Source of the DNA: Escherichia sp. E1V33
GTDB lineage: Bacteria; Pseudomonadota; Gammaproteobacteria; Enterobacterales; Enterobacteriaceae
NCBI RefSeq assembly: GCF_004211955.1
Contig: NZ_RHJI01000015.1
Location: 1-64,000, forward strand
Length of the DNA stretch: 64,000 nt
Direction: 5' to 3'
Below are positions 21,252-30,780 of the stretch, piece by piece. Made by a program: the position numbers and the translations under genes. The notes beneath the pieces are model-generated. The model had not been told where the DNA came from and did not search any database. It was given only the letters and a program-made list of their open reading frames with translations. Each line of letters opens with the position of its first letter. The first letter of the stretch is position 1.

Positions 21252-24092
21252 ATGAAGCCGCTCTCTTCACCGTTACAGCAGTACTGGCAGACCGTTGTTG
21301 AGCGTCTGCCAGCGCCTTTGGCTGAGGAATCACTTAGTGCACAGGCGAAGTCAGTACTTACTTTCAGTGATTTTGTGCAGGATAGCGTAATTGCGCATCC
21401 AGAGTGGCTGACGGAGCTGGAAAGCGAGCCGCTACAAGCCGATGAATGGCAGTATTACGGCAAGTGGTTACAGGAGGCACTCAGTAATGTGAGTGACGAG
21501 GCCGGGTTAATGCGTGAATTGCGGCTGTTCCGGCGGCGCATTATGGTGCGCATCGCCTGGGCGCAAACGCTGGCGCTGGTCGCGGAAGAGAGCATTTTGC
21601 AGCAGCTCAGCCATCTCGCTGAGACGCTGATTGTTGCGGCGCGTGACTGGCTGTATGACGCCTGCTGTCGTGAGTGGGGAACGCCATGTAATGCGCAGGG
21701 CGAAGCGCAACCGCTGCTGATTTTAGGCATGGGTAAGCTGGGCGGTGGGGAACTGAATTTCTCCTCAGATATCGATCTGATTTTTGCCTGGCCGGAACAT
21801 GGTTGCACACAGGGCGGACGCCGCGAACTGGATAACGCCCAGTTTTTTACCCGCATGGGGCAGCGGCTGATTAAAGTGCTGGATCAACCGACGCAAGATG
21901 GCTTTGTCTATCGCGTAGATATGCGCCTGCGTCCGTTTGGCGAAAGTGGCCCGCTGGTGCTGAGCTTTGCCGCGCTGGAAGATTATTACCAGGAGCAGGG
22001 GCGTGACTGGGAGCGTTACGCGATGGTCAAGGCGCGGATTATGGGTGATAGCGACGGCGCTTATGCTAACGAATTGCGTTCGATGCTGCGCCCGTTTGTT
22101 TTTCGTCGTTACATCGATTTCAGCGTGATTCAGTCTCTGCGCAACATGAAAGGAATGATTGCCCGTGAAGTGCGTCGACGCGGTTTGACCGACAACATCA
22201 AACTTGGCGCGGGTGGCATTCGTGAAATTGAATTTATCGTCCAGGTATTCCAGCTCATTCGCGGCGGGCGCGAACCGTCGTTGCAATCGCGCTCTTTACT
22301 GCCAACGCTCAGCGCCATTGCCGCGCTACATCTGCTTTCTGAAAACGATGCTGAACAATTGCGAGTGGCATATCTGTTCCTGCGGCGTCTGGAAAACCTG
22401 CTGCAAAGCATTAATGACGAACAAACCCAGACGCTTCCTGGTGATGAGCTTAACCGTGCGCGGCTGGCGTGGGCGATGGACTTTGCTGACTGGCCGCAAC
22501 TGACCGGAGCGCTGACCGGACATATGGCCAATGTGCGTCGGGTGTTTAACGAACTGATTGGTGACGACGAAAGCGAAAGCCAGGAAGAGACTCTGTCGGA
22601 GCAGTGGCGTGAGCTGTGGCAGGATGCATTGCAGGAAGATGACACCACGCCCGTGCTGGCGCATCTTAGTGAAGATGATCGCAAACAGGTGCTGACGCTG
22701 ATTGCCGATTTCCGCAAAGAGCTGGATAAGCGCACTATCGGGCCGCGAGGACGTCAGGTACTCGACCATCTCATGCCGCATTTGTTAAGTGACGTATGTG
22801 CGCGTAACGATGCCGTCGTCACGCTGTCGCGCATTACCGCCTTGCTGGTGGGGATTGTCACTCGTACGACCTATCTTGAACTGCTTAGTGAATTTCCCGC
22901 GGCGCTTAAACATTTGATTTCGCTGTGCGCCGCATCGCCGATGATTGCCAGCCAGCTGGCGCGTTATCCGTTATTGCTGGATGAACTGCTCGATCCAAAC
23001 ACCCTCTACCAGCCGACAGCGACGGATGCCTATCGCGACGAATTGCGCCAGTATTTGCTGCGCGTGCCGGAAGATGACGAAGAACAACAGCTTGAGGCGC
23101 TGCGTCAGTTTAAACAGGCGCAACTGTTACGCATCGCCGCAGCGGATATTGCCGGTACGTTGCCGGTAATGAAAGTGAGCGATCACTTAACCTGGCTGGC
23201 GGAGGCAATGATCGATGCGGTGGTCCAGCAAGCGTGGGTTCAAATGGTTGCCCGTTACGGAAAGCCGACTCACCTGAATGAACGTGAAGGTCGCGGCTTT
23301 GCGGTGGTCGGCTACGGTAAGCTGGGCGGCTGGGAGTTAGGCTACAGTTCAGATCTTGACCTGATCTTTCTCCATGATTGCCCGATGGATGTAATGACGG
23401 ACGGCGAGCGGGAAATCGACGGGCGGCAGTTTTATCTGCGTCTGGCGCAACGCATTATGCATCTGTTCAGCACGCGTACTTCTTCCGGCATTTTGTACGA
23501 AGTGGATGCACGGCTACGCCCGTCCGGGGCGGCGGGAATGCTGGTGACTTCCGTAGAAGCATTTGCTGATTATCAGAAAAACGAAGCCTGGACGTGGGAG
23601 CATCAGGCGCTGGTGCGTGCTCGCGTGGTATATGGTGATCCACAATTGACCGCGCAATTCGACGCGGTACGCCGGGAGATTATGACGCTGCCGCGTGAAG
23701 GCAAAACCTTACAGACTGAAGTGCGGGAAATGCGCGAGAAAATGCGCGCCCATCTCGGCAATAAACATCGCGATCGCTTTGATATCAAAGCCGATGAAGG
23801 TGGAATTACCGATATCGAATTTATTACCCAATATCTGGTGTTGCGCTACGCCCATGAAAAACCGAAGTTAACGCGCTGGTCAGACAACGTGCGCATTCTG
23901 GAACTGCTGGCGCAAAACGACATTATGGAAGAGCAGGAAGCGATGGCGCTGACCCGTGCTTACACTACGCTGCGCGATGAACTTCATCATCTGGCATTAC
24001 AAGAGTTGCCGGGCCATGTGCCGGAGGATTGCTTCGCTGCAGAGCGTGATCTGGTGCGGGCAAGCTGGCAGAAGTGGCTGGTTGAGGAATGA
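21252..24092 (+). CDS. glnE: Glutamine synthetase adenylyltransferase/deadenylase
   Basis: 946-aa bifunctional enzyme that switches glutamine synthetase off by adenylylation and on by phosphorolytic removal, under PII control. It has two nucleotidyltransferase domains: [20 protein letters not shown] (~158-177, the deadenylylase half) and [20 protein letters not shown] (~686-705, the adenylylase half). Both keep the D-x-D pairs. The frame is open 66 codons further upstream, inside ygiF, but [12 protein letters not shown] is the family start. Confidence 0.98.
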   Translation: MKPLSSPLQQYWQTVVERLPAPLAEESLSAQAKSVLTFSDFVQDSVIAHPEWLTELESEPLQADEWQYYGKWLQEALSNVSDEAGLMRELRLFRRRIMVRIAWAQTLALVAEESILQQLSHLAETLIVAARDWLYDACCREWGTPCNAQGEAQPLLILGMGKLGGGELNFSSDIDLIFAWPEHGCTQGGRRELDNAQFFTRMGQRLIKVLDQPTQDGFVYRVDMRLRPFGESGPLVLSFAALEDYYQEQGRDWERYAMVKARIMGDSDGAYANELRSMLRPFVFRRYIDFSVIQSLRNMKGMIAREVRRRGLTDNIKLGAGGIREIEFIVQVFQLIRGGREPSLQSRSLLPTLSAIAALHLLSENDAEQLRVAYLFLRRLENLLQSINDEQTQTLPGDELNRARLAWAMDFADWPQLTGALTGHMANVRRVFNELIGDDESESQEETLSEQWRELWQDALQEDDTTPVLAHLSEDDRKQVLTLIADFRKELDKRTIGPRGRQVLDHLMPHLLSDVCARNDAVVTLSRITALLVGIVTRTTYLELLSEFPAALKHLISLCAASPMIASQLARYPLLLDELLDPNTLYQPTATDAYRDELRQYLLRVPEDDEEQQLEALRQFKQAQLLRIAAADIAGTLPVMKVSDHLTWLAEAMIDAVVQQAWVQMVARYGKPTHLNEREGRGFAVVGYGKLGGWELGYSSDLDLIFLHDCPMDVMTDGEREIDGRQFYLRLAQRIMHLFSTRTSSGILYEVDARLRPSGAAGMLVTSVEAFADYQKNEAWTWEHQALVRARVVYGDPQLTAQFDAVRREIMTLPREGKTLQTEVREMREKMRAHLGNKHRDRFDIKADEGGITDIEFITQYLVLRYAHEKPKLTRWSDNVRILELLAQNDIMEEQEAMALTRAYTTLRDELHHLALQELPGHVPEDCFAAERDLVRASWQKWLVEE

Positions 24093-24139
24093 AATATGGT
24101 ATTATCGCGCGCAAATTTTGAATCTCTCAGGAGACAGGA

Positions 24140-25573
24140 ATGAAAGTAACGCTGCCAGAGTTTGAACGTGCAGGAGTGATGGTGGTTGGTGATGTGATGC
24201 TGGATCGTTACTGGTACGGTCCCACCAGCCGTATCTCGCCGGAAGCGCCAGTACCCGTGGTTAAAGTGAATACCATCGAAGAACGTCCGGGCGGCGCGGC
24301 TAACGTGGCGATGAACATCGCTTCTCTCGGTGCAAACGCACGCCTGGTGGGGCTGACTGGTATTGATGATGCGGCGCGTGCGCTCAGTAAAGCGTTGGCC
24401 GACGTGAACGTAAAATGCGACTTCGTTTCTGTGCCGACGCATCCGACAATCACCAAACTGCGGGTGCTTTCCCGTAACCAACAGCTGATCCGCCTGGATT
24501 TCGAAGAAGGTTTCGAAGGTGTTGATCCGCAGCCGCTGCATGAGCGGATTAATCAGGCTCTCGGTGCGATTGGCGCGCTGGTGCTTTCTGACTATGCGAA
24601 AGGTGCGCTGGCAAGCGTACAGCAGATGATCCAACTGGCGCGTAAAGCGGGCGTTCCGGTGCTGATTGATCCAAAAGGCACTGATTTTGAACGCTACCGT
24701 GGCGCTACGCTGTTAACGCCGAATCTCTCCGAATTTGAAGCTGTTGTCGGTAAATGTAAGACCGAAGAAGAGATTGTTGAACGCGGCATGAAACTGATTG
24801 CCGACTACGAACTCTCTGCGCTGTTGGTAACCCGTTCCGAGCAGGGGATGACGCTGCTGCAACCGGGTAAAACGCCGCTGCATATGCCAACCCAGGCGCA
24901 GGAAGTGTATGACGTTACCGGTGCGGGCGACACGGTGATTGGCGTACTGGCGGCAACGCTGGCAGCGGGTAATTCGCTGGAAGAAGCCTGCTTCTTTGCC
25001 AATGCGGCGGCAGGTGTAGTGGTCGGCAAACTGGGCACTTCTACGGTTTCTCCCATTGAGCTGGAAAACGCAGTGCGCGGGCGCGCAGACACTGGCTTTG
25101 GCGTGATGACCGAAGAGGAACTGAAGCTGGCCGTAGCGGCGGCGCGTAAACGCGGTGAAAAAGTGGTGATGACCAATGGCGTCTTCGACATCCTCCACGC
25201 CGGGCATGTCTCCTATCTGGCAAACGCCCGCAAGCTGGGTGACCGCTTGATTGTCGCCGTCAACAGCGATGCCTCTACCAAACGCCTGAAAGGGGATTCT
25301 CGCCCGGTTAATCCGCTCGAACAGCGTATGATTGTGCTGGGTGCACTGGAAGCGGTCGACTGGGTGGTGTCGTTTGAAGAAGACACGCCGCAGCGCCTGA
25401 TTGCTGGCATCCTGCCAGACCTGCTGGTGAAAGGTGGCGACTATAAACCGGAAGAGATCGCCGGGAGTAAAGAAGTCTGGGCCAACGGCGGTGAAGTGCT
25501 GGTGCTCAACTTTGAAGATGGTTGCTCAACGACCAACATTATTAAGAAGATCCAACAGGATAAAAAAGGCTAA
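24140..25573 (+). CDS. hldE: Bifunctional heptose kinase/ADP-heptose synthase
   Basis: 477-aa fusion for ADP-L-glycero-D-manno-heptose synthesis, the LPS inner-core precursor. The N-terminal ribokinase-family kinase (~1-318) has GGAANVAMN (~53) and the GAGDT anion-hole motif (~262-266). The C-terminal nucleotidyltransferase (~344-477) has [14 protein letters not shown] with the HxGH motif. Older names are rfaE and waaE. A good ribosome site (CAGGAGACAGG) precedes it. Downstream are the sib/ibs repeats. Confidence 0.98.
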   Translation: MKVTLPEFERAGVMVVGDVMLDRYWYGPTSRISPEAPVPVVKVNTIEERPGGAANVAMNIASLGANARLVGLTGIDDAARALSKALADVNVKCDFVSVPTHPTITKLRVLSRNQQLIRLDFEEGFEGVDPQPLHERINQALGAIGALVLSDYAKGALASVQQMIQLARKAGVPVLIDPKGTDFERYRGATLLTPNLSEFEAVVGKCKTEEEIVERGMKLIADYELSALLVTRSEQGMTLLQPGKTPLHMPTQAQEVYDVTGAGDTVIGVLAATLAAGNSLEEACFFANAAAGVVVGKLGTSTVSPIELENAVRGRADTGFGVMTEEELKLAVAAARKRGEKVVMTNGVFDILHAGHVSYLANARKLGDRLIVAVNSDASTKRLKGDSRPVNPLEQRMIVLGALEAVDWVVSFEEDTPQRLIAGILPDLLVKGGDYKPEEIAGSKEVWANGGEVLVLNFEDGCSTTNIIKKIQQDKKG

Positions 25574-25617
25574 CCGGAAAGCGGTTCACAGATCTCGCTT
25601 CATACCTGGCGGGCCTA

Positions 25618-25646
25618 TTGACGCTGTTGTTTTTTCAACCTAGAGT
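25618..25646 (+). promoter_or_regulatory. sigma-70 promoter of SibD-type RNA
   Basis: TTGACG, a 17-bp spacer and TAGAGT point at the Sib RNA in copy 1. The same elements occur in copy 2. Confidence 0.8.
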
Positions 25647-25652
25647 AAAGGA

Positions 25653-25797
25653 ACAAGGGTAAGGGAGGATTTCTCCCCCCTCTGAATTGGTTGTTAATAA
25701 GCCTGGAAACTTATGAGTAACAACACAATCAGTATGATGACGAGCTTCATCATAACCCTTTCCTTCTGTAAGGCCCCTTCCTCGGGAGGGGCTTTCC
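25653..25797 (+). ncRNA. sibD: Sib antisense antitoxin RNA, copy 1
   Basis: A ~145-nt RNA predicted from the promoter above to the hairpin GGCCCCT...AGGGGCT followed by TTT. It runs antisense across the whole ibs ORF of copy 1 and would pair with that mRNA to block toxin translation. The symbol is assigned by position, because in E. coli sibD and sibE lie next to rfaE(hldE). The 5' end is estimated, not mapped. Confidence 0.8.
25694..25753 (-). CDS. ibsD: Ibs toxic membrane peptide, copy 1
   Basis: 19-aa hydrophobic peptide MMKLVIILIVLLLISFQAY encoded opposite the Sib RNA. Ibs peptides insert in the inner membrane and depolarise it when over-expressed. The double Met, the V-I-I-L-I-V core and the Ser-Phe end are all typical. 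There is one stop (TAA) and no damage, so it should be functional. Confidence 0.85.
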   Translation of the reverse strand: MMKLVIILIVLLLISFQAY

Positions 25798-25944
25798 CGT
25801 TTCAGCCCCTTGCTGACTTCCCGATTGTTGATGAGCGCCGGACCCCGCGCAATGCTTTCCCTGAGGCAGTTTTGCCTTCCCCGAGCAGTCACGCAAAACG
25901 TTGCAACAACCTGATCATTTGCAGTTTTTAGCGGAACGCATATA

Positions 25945-25975
25945 TAAAAAATCCCCGGCGTTTTGTGCCAGGGAT
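25945..25975 (-). terminator. Copy-1 hairpin like the yqiK terminator
   Basis: On the minus strand, CCCTGGC and GCCGGGG pair around a 7-nt loop and are followed by ATTTTTT. It repeats the hairpin found at the end of copy 2 beside yqiK, showing that the duplicated unit included this element. Confidence 0.6.
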
Positions 25976-25994
25976 GTGTGTTAATGAAACCTTC

Positions 25995-26023
25995 TTGACG
26001 CTGTTGTTTTTTCAACCTAGAGT
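25995..26023 (+). promoter_or_regulatory. sigma-70 promoter of SibE-type RNA
   Basis: TTGACG, a 17-bp spacer and TAGAGT, base for base the same as copy 1. Confidence 0.8.
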
Positions 26024-26029
26024 AAAGGA

Positions 26030-26174
26030 ACAAGGGTAAGGGAGGATTTCTCCCCCCTCTGAATGGCCGTTAATAAGCGTGGAAACTTATCAGTAACAGC
26101 ACAATCAGTATGATGACGAACTTCATCATAACCCTTTCCTTCTGTAAGGCCCCTTCCTCGGGAGGGGCTTTCCC
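26030..26174 (+). ncRNA. sibE: Sib antisense antitoxin RNA, copy 2
   Basis: A ~145-nt RNA from the second promoter to the second GGCCCCT...AGGGGCT hairpin with a TTT tail, antisense to the second ibs ORF. It differs from copy 1 at several bases within the ORF-pairing region, which should favour pairing with its own partner. The symbol is by position. Confidence 0.8.
26070..26129 (-). CDS. ibsE: Ibs toxic membrane peptide, copy 2
   Basis: 19-aa peptide MMKFVIILIVLLLISFHAY, differing from copy 1 at residues 4 (F for L) and 17 (H for Q). It has the same membrane-inserting core and TAA stop. Intact. Confidence 0.85.
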   Translation of the reverse strand: MMKFVIILIVLLLISFHAY

Positions 26175-26321
26175 GTTTCAGCCCCTTGCTGACTCCCCGA
26201 TTGTTGATTAGCGCCAGACCCCGCGCAACGCTTTCCCTGATGCAGTTTTTCCTTCCCCGAGCGGCCACGCAAAACGCTGCAACAACCTGATCATTTGCAC
26301 TTTTTAGCGGAATGCAGATAT

Positions 26322-26358
26322 AAAAAATCCCCGGCTTTTTGAGGCCGAGGATTTTTAT
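26322..26358 (-). terminator. Terminator after yqiK
   Basis: On the minus strand, ATCCTCGGC pairs with GCCGGGGAT around a short A-rich loop and is followed by TTTTTT, just beyond the yqiK stop. Confidence 0.85.
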
Positions 26359-26368
26359 AGCTGAAGAT

Positions 26369-28030
26369 TTATTCTGCGTTTTCTGCGATGTGAGTCGTTG
26401 TGGTTAAGGGTGAAGTTAATGCCGCCAGCGAGCCGCCAGAAACACCGATTTCATTGAGCAAGGAGTCAATCAGCGGTGCCTGTGTGCGGTAAGAAAGCGC
26501 CGCTGATAATGCCTGTTCTGCCAGGTTTCCGCCACCAACGTTGCCTGATGCCGCATCCCCCGCAGCGCCCCCTCGGTTCAATCCATCGACCTGAATAATC
26601 TTGATGCCGTCGATTGACTTCATCGGTTCAACGGATTTCTCTATTACCGCAGGTAAAGACTGTAATAGCGCCAGTTTGAATTTAAGGCTGGTTTGCTCGT
26701 CAGAAAGTACGTTGATAGCGTCGTTCAGCGCACGTTGCGCTTCTGCTTCCGCCAGACCTTTTTTACGCGTAGCTTCAGCTAACTCAACGATCGCCGCCGC
26801 CTGCATCTCTGCCGCTTCTTTCTCTGCTTTCGCCCGCACGGTCAGTTCAACCGCTTTGGTTTCCGCATCCTGCGCTGCGGCAATCAGCGCTACCTGTTTG
26901 GCACGATCGGCTTCTGCTGTCTGGCGAGTGGTTTCTACGTTCTGCTGTGCGCTAACGGCTTCTGCTAAAGCCAGGTTTGCACGTGCTTCCGCCTGTGATT
27001 GTTGTTCCGATTTTGCAGCAATAGCGATCGATTTCGTCTGGTTGGCGATTTCGGTGACCTGCTGCTGTTCGATCTCTTTAATGCGAACCTCGCGTTCAGC
27101 CTCAACTTTTCTTGAGCGTACAGCCTGCTCGCGGTCGATTTCGGTTTCCTGTATTTGCCGTTCAGCCAGGATTCGCGTCTGTTCTGCCTCACGACGACGT
27201 TCAGCTTCAAAAGCAGCAATTTTCGCATTCTGCTCAGCGGTACGGGTTTTAACTTGCTGCTCCTGCTCAAGCGTCATAAACGCTTCTTGCTGTTCAATCT
27301 CCAGCTTGCGCGAAAGAGCGTCTCGATTTTTCTCACGCACCGCAACTTCTACATCCTGTTCAACTTCGTTACGCTCGCGACGACGGCGTTCCGTCTCCTG
27401 AGTTAGTTTGGTCAAACCTTCGGCGTCAAAGGCGTTGTTCGGGTTAAAATGCTCTTTCGAAGTCTGGTTAAAGTTGGTGAGTGAAACACTTTCCAGTTCC
27501 AGTCCGTTTTTCGACAAGTCTTCTGCCACGGTATTTTGAACACCCTGCACGAAGTTCTCGCGGGTGTCCTGTAATTCATGCATGGTCATTTGCGCAGCGG
27601 TGGCGCGTAGGGCATCGACGAATTTATCCTCGACCAGCATACGTAAATCTTCTGGTGATAGAGTACGTTGCCCCAGCGTCTGGGCCGCAGTGGCGATGCC
27701 CTCTACTGACGGTTTTACCCGTACAAAGAAAGCCACTACAACATCAACACGCATACGATCTTTCGTAATCAGGCTATCAATAGTAGAACGGCTGACTTCC
27801 AGCTTGAGCGTATTCATATTGATAGGAATGATTTCGTGGAAGATCGGCATTACGATTGCGCCGCCGCTCATTACCACTTTTTGCCCGCCTAACCCGGTAC
27901 GAACAAATGCCTGCTCGGCAGATGCCCGACGATAAAGCCGCGCGAAAATAATACCGATAATAAACAGAACGCATACGGCGACAATCGCCATAAACATCCA
28001 TGACGGTACTAAGTTAACAATATCATCCAT
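26369..28030 (-). CDS. yqiK: Flotillin-like SPFH membrane protein YqiK
   Basis: 553-aa flotillin homologue. One N-terminal transmembrane helix (~10-30) is followed by an SPFH/band-7 domain (~35-200), a long Ala/Glu-rich coiled coil (~210-430) and a glycine-rich C-terminal segment (GAAGDAASGNVGGGN). In bacteria such proteins form membrane microdomains. E. coli YqiK has been linked to motility and membrane organisation. It lies 18 bp downstream of yqiJ, and flotillin genes are commonly paired with NfeD-like partners such as YqiJ. Confidence 0.95.
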   Translation of the reverse strand: MDDIVNLVPSWMFMAIVAVCVLFIIGIIFARLYRRASAEQAFVRTGLGGQKVVMSGGAIVMPIFHEIIPINMNTLKLEVSRSTIDSLITKDRMRVDVVVAFFVRVKPSVEGIATAAQTLGQRTLSPEDLRMLVEDKFVDALRATAAQMTMHELQDTRENFVQGVQNTVAEDLSKNGLELESVSLTNFNQTSKEHFNPNNAFDAEGLTKLTQETERRRRERNEVEQDVEVAVREKNRDALSRKLEIEQQEAFMTLEQEQQVKTRTAEQNAKIAAFEAERRREAEQTRILAERQIQETEIDREQAVRSRKVEAEREVRIKEIEQQQVTEIANQTKSIAIAAKSEQQSQAEARANLALAEAVSAQQNVETTRQTAEADRAKQVALIAAAQDAETKAVELTVRAKAEKEAAEMQAAAIVELAEATRKKGLAEAEAQRALNDAINVLSDEQTSLKFKLALLQSLPAVIEKSVEPMKSIDGIKIIQVDGLNRGGAAGDAASGNVGGGNLAEQALSAALSYRTQAPLIDSLLNEIGVSGGSLAALTSPLTTTTHIAENAE

Positions 28031-28048
28031 TATTAAATTTCCTTTTGA

Positions 28049-28687
28049 TTAAATATTTACAATATATTTGGCCAGGGATTTTTTTTCTGCCAAATACCGT
28101 GTTGCAGAAAGTCGGCAAATAATCAATACCTTGTCACCTTTGGTGAGGCTTTTTCCTTCTTCAGGTTCCAGTAATAAATAGTGTATTTGACCAAATTGAT
28201 CGGTAAGTTTTCCTTCACAGGGTTTGCCAGATATTGCCTGATGACCGGTAATTAATGCCATGCAGCCAATATATTCTTTTTCTGTAATAGCAGAACTATG
28301 ATCGCGAGGAATCCAGGGGGCGATTGTCTTGCCGATATAATGCACTGCAATAACAGTGAGCAGTAAACAAACAGGAACCACGAACAGGTTTGAGAGCGGG
28401 GCTTGCCAGACCGTCACGCAGGCATGCTGTAGAAGAATGCCGATAAGGCCAAAAAAACCAGCCAACAGGCAGAGGATGACGAGGGCTGGTAGCCTTCCAA
28501 TATTAAGATAATGAAGTGCCTGACTAATATTACCTGTGGTTATGGAATCGTAATGATCAAGATGTGCGTCAAGAGCACCGGAGAGCATGTGACCGCAGAC
28601 AATAGCAATTATTTCTAACAGGCCGATCAAAAGTACAAAGGAAATAGCGAAAAGATAAGGTGTGTTATAGTCGGCAAATAAAATCAT
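28049..28687 (-). CDS. yqiJ: NfeD/OB-fold inner membrane protein YqiJ
   Basis: 212-aa protein with three to four transmembrane helices (~10-35, 65-90, 97-120) and a C-terminal soluble OB-fold-like domain (~135-205). It is the usual partner of flotillin-type YqiK, which follows directly. The last ~10 residues ([12 protein letters not shown]) do not match the K-12 ending I remember (ENNPWPQIL). The DNA can be explained by a base change plus a small indel that shifts the final codons. Confidence 0.9.
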   Translation of the reverse strand: MILFADYNTPYLFAISFVLLIGLLEIIAIVCGHMLSGALDAHLDHYDSITTGNISQALHYLNIGRLPALVILCLLAGFFGLIGILLQHACVTVWQAPLSNLFVVPVCLLLTVIAVHYIGKTIAPWIPRDHSSAITEKEYIGCMALITGHQAISGKPCEGKLTDQFGQIHYLLLEPEEGKSLTKGDKVLIICRLSATRYLAEKKSLAKYIVNI

Positions 28688-28877
28688 CTGTCACTCCATC
28701 GTCCATTCAGTGACGCATTGTTTACTATGGTATGATTTCCTTCCTTACATTTATCTTTGCTAATAATAACATGCGTTAGCGAAATTTTAAAAGAGAAAGT
28801 CCATTAACGTTGTAATTATTTTTCAATAAAAAGTGTGATCCAAAACAATATATTTACGCACGTTATGTTTAAAGGCA

Positions 28878-28884
28878 CTACACT
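28878..28884 (+). promoter_or_regulatory. Probable RpoS-type -10 of glgS
   Basis: CTACACT lies 70 bp before the glgS ATG and matches the extended -10 favoured by sigma-S (CTATACT). glgS is known to be RpoS and cAMP-CRP dependent. A TGTGATCC CRP half-site-like sequence sits about 45 bp upstream. The rest of the 267-bp yqiJ-glgS gap is AT rich, with nothing else recognised. Confidence 0.5.
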
Positions 28885-28954
28885 GATTAAGGAATACTGA
28901 AATCAGAAAAAGCATATGGCCTTAAAAGGTATGCGATAACCGGAGGATGTGCTT

Positions 28955-29155
28955 ATGGATCATGGTCTTAATTCTTTAAATAATTTCGATTTCTTAGCGC
29001 GTAGTTTTGCCAGAATGCATGCTGAAGGTCGACCGGTCGATATTCTGGCCGTCACTGGTAATATGGATGAAGAACACAGAACCTGGTTTTGCGCTCGTTA
29101 TGCCTGGTATTGCCAGCAAATGACACAGTCAAGAGAACTGGAACTCGAACATTGA
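28955..29155 (+). CDS. glgS: Surface composition regulator GlgS
   Basis: 66-aa small helical protein ([14 protein letters not shown]...) known to be induced in stationary phase. First tied to glycogen accumulation, it was later shown to affect motility, adhesins and biofilm. The ATG at 28955 is chosen over an in-frame GTG two codons earlier because CGGAGG lies 8 bp before it. A terminator follows. The gene next to it is ubiK rather than the fimbrial genes found there in K-12. Confidence 0.95.
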   Translation: MDHGLNSLNNFDFLARSFARMHAEGRPVDILAVTGNMDEEHRTWFCARYAWYCQQMTQSRELELEH

Positions 29156-29159
29156 TATT

Positions 29160-29182
29160 ACGGGCCGTCAGGCCCGTTTTTG
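29160..29182 (+). terminator. Terminator after glgS
   Basis: ACGGGCC and GGCCCGT pair around GTCA and are followed by TTTT. Confidence 0.88.
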
Positions 29183-29189
29183 TGGTGCT

Positions 29190-29489
29190 TTATTCTGCTT
29201 TATCAACTGGCGGGATAGCGGGGGGAGATTGAACTTCTGCTGCCGGATTACTACGTGCTTCCAGTTCACTGATGCGCTGCTCCAGTAACGCCAGTTTCTC
29301 ACGAGTCCGTAACAGGACCTGCGTCTGCACATCGAATTCTTCGCGGCTTACCAAATCGAGGCGAGTCAGCTGTGCTTGTAGGGTTTGGCGGATTTTTTTC
29401 TCCACATCTTCCCCGAACTCCCTGATTCCTTTAGGCATTGATTCGTGAACCTGGCGAGCAATTTGCTCAATTTTTTTCGGGTCAATCAT
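29190..29489 (-). CDS. ubiK: Ubiquinone biosynthesis accessory factor UbiK
   Basis: 99-aa BMFP family protein (formerly yqiC). The N-terminal half ([19 protein letters not shown]) is a helical region, and residues ~55-82 form a trimeric coiled coil ([14 protein letters not shown]). It helps the soluble Ubi complex in aerobic ubiquinone synthesis and has a lipid-binding property. The open frame extends 20 codons upstream, and MIDPKK is taken as the start. The C-terminal ~18 residues (Pro/Ala rich) are typically variable. Confidence 0.93.
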   Translation of the reverse strand: MIDPKKIEQIARQVHESMPKGIREFGEDVEKKIRQTLQAQLTRLDLVSREEFDVQTQVLLRTREKLALLEQRISELEARSNPAAEVQSPPAIPPVDKAE

Positions 29490-29575
29490 TGTAGTTTCCC
29501 TGTACTGATAGGTGTTTAGTGCCATTGTAGTGCGATAAGGGTAAGTCATAAACCAGAATTATGTGAACCTATGCG

Positions 29576-29604
29576 TTGCTGCCGCTAATCATTAGCGTTA
29601 TAGT
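29576..29604 (+). promoter_or_regulatory. Probable promoter of riboswitch-ribB transcript
   Basis: TTGCTG (29576-29581) and TATAGT (29599-29604), spaced 17 bp. The predicted start lies a few bases before the FMN riboswitch. Confidence 0.7.
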
Positions 29605-29613
29605 GAATCCGCT

Positions 29614-29758
29614 TATTCTCAGGGCGGGGCGAAATTCCCCACCGGCGGTAAATCAACTCAGTTGAAAGCCCGCGAGCGCTTTGGGTGCGAACTCAAAGGA
29701 CAGCAGATCCGGTGTAATTCCGGGGCCGACGGTTAGAGTCCGGATGGGAGAGAGTAAC
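29614..29758 (+). promoter_or_regulatory. FMN riboswitch (RFN element)
   Basis: The characteristic conserved blocks are present in order: AGGGCGGGGCGAAATTCCCC, ACCGGCGGTAAAT, AGCCCGCGAGCGC, a GCAGATCCGGTGTAATTCCG block, GCCGACGGTTAGAGTCCGGATG and GAGAGTAACG. FMN binding lowers ribB expression. A further hairpin region (29760-29820) before the ribB ribosome site probably holds the expression platform. The leader is also known as the stable RNA SroG in E. coli. Confidence 0.97.
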
Positions 29759-29863
29759 GATTCTGTCGGGCATGGACCCGCTCACGTTATTTTGGCTGTA
29801 TGCCGCCACTCCTAAGACTGCCCTGATTCTGGTAACCATAATTTTAGTGAGGTTTTTTTTACC

Positions 29864-30517
29864 ATGAATCAGACGCTACTTTCCTCTTTTGGTACGCCTT
29901 TCGAACGTGTTGAAAATGCACTGGTTGCGCTGCGTGAAGGACGCGGCGTAATGGTGCTTGATGATGAAGACCGTGAAAACGAAGGCGATATGATCTTCCC
30001 GGCAGAAACCATGACCGTTGAGCAGATGGCTCTGACCATCCGCCACGGTAGCGGTATTGTTTGCTTGTGTATCACCGAAGATCGCCGTAAACAACTCGAT
30101 CTGCCAATGATGGTCGAAAATAATACCAGCGCCTATGGCACTGGTTTTACTGTGACCATTGAAGCTGCTGAAGGTGTGACTACCGGTGTTTCTGCCGCTG
30201 ACCGTATCACGACCGTTCGCGCTGCGATTGCTGACGGTGCTAAACCTTCAGATTTGAATCGTCCTGGCCACGTTTTCCCACTGCGCGCGCAGGCGGGTGG
30301 AGTACTTACTCGTGGCGGTCATACTGAAGCGACTATTGATCTGGTGACGCTGGCAGGCTTTAAACCTGCAGGTGTGCTGTGTGAACTGACTAATGACGAT
30401 GGCACCATGGCCCGCGCGCCAGAGTGCATTGAGTTTGCCAACAAACACAATATGGCGCTGGTCACTATTGAGGATCTGGTTGCATACCGTCAGGCGCATG
30501 AGCGCAAAGCCAGCTGA
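29864..30517 (+). CDS. ribB: 3,4-dihydroxy-2-butanone-4-phosphate synthase
   Basis: 217-aa Mg-dependent riboflavin pathway enzyme that converts ribulose 5-phosphate to DHBP plus formate. [10 protein letters not shown] (~33-42), RHGSGIVC, and [12 protein letters not shown] (~146-157) carry the metal and substrate ligands. It is monofunctional, with no GTP cyclohydrolase II domain, as in E. coli. The FMN riboswitch upstream controls it. A terminator lies 33 bp after the stop. Confidence 0.98.
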   Translation: MNQTLLSSFGTPFERVENALVALREGRGVMVLDDEDRENEGDMIFPAETMTVEQMALTIRHGSGIVCLCITEDRRKQLDLPMMVENNTSAYGTGFTVTIEAAEGVTTGVSAADRITTVRAAIADGAKPSDLNRPGHVFPLRAQAGGVLTRGGHTEATIDLVTLAGFKPAGVLCELTNDDGTMARAPECIEFANKHNMALVTIEDLVAYRQAHERKAS

Positions 30518-30550
30518 AAATAACGGCTAAAACTGGCGCGATAATCAAAG

Positions 30551-30585
30551 AAACCGAAGCTGTAGAAGGCTTCGGTTTTATTTTG
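30551..30585 (+). terminator. Terminator after ribB
   Basis: AAACCGAAGC and GCTTCGGTTT pair around a short loop and are followed by TATTTTG. Confidence 0.88.
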
Positions 30586-30780
30586 CCCTTACCCTGCTGA
30601 ATGTAAATTTCACCTCTTTATCTATGAGTAAATTTCACTAATATCAGCCAATCTTTTTCATTATGATCAAAATCATATAAATGTTCCGTTATTATGCGAC
30701 CATATAAATATATCCGAAAATGGATATGTGAAATTTATGCGCTAAGTGTTTGGTATTGTTAAATATTAAGGGTAAAAAGG

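Larger units (their letters stand above)
25618..26358. repeat. Tandem ~377-bp duplication carrying sib/ibs
   Basis: Two direct copies start at the TTGACG promoter hexamers at 25618 and 25995 (period 377 bp) and run to AT-flanked hairpins near 25945-25975 and 26322-26358. Each copy holds a promoter, a Sib RNA, an Ibs ORF on the opposite strand, a terminator and a spacer. Differences are scattered single bases and small indels, so the duplication is old. It fills the whole hldE-yqiK gap. Confidence 0.93.

Noticed and set aside
25635-26268. Longer minus-strand ORFs (132 and 83 codons) across the sib repeats
   Set aside because: They run antisense through Sib RNA and its terminator hairpins and share sequence only because of the DNA duplication. 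The real coding units are the 19-aa ibs peptides.
26601-27401. 266-codon Ser/Ala/Cys-rich plus-strand frame opposite yqiK
   Set aside because: It mirrors the repetitive Ala/Glu coiled coil of YqiK. Low complexity, no start signal.
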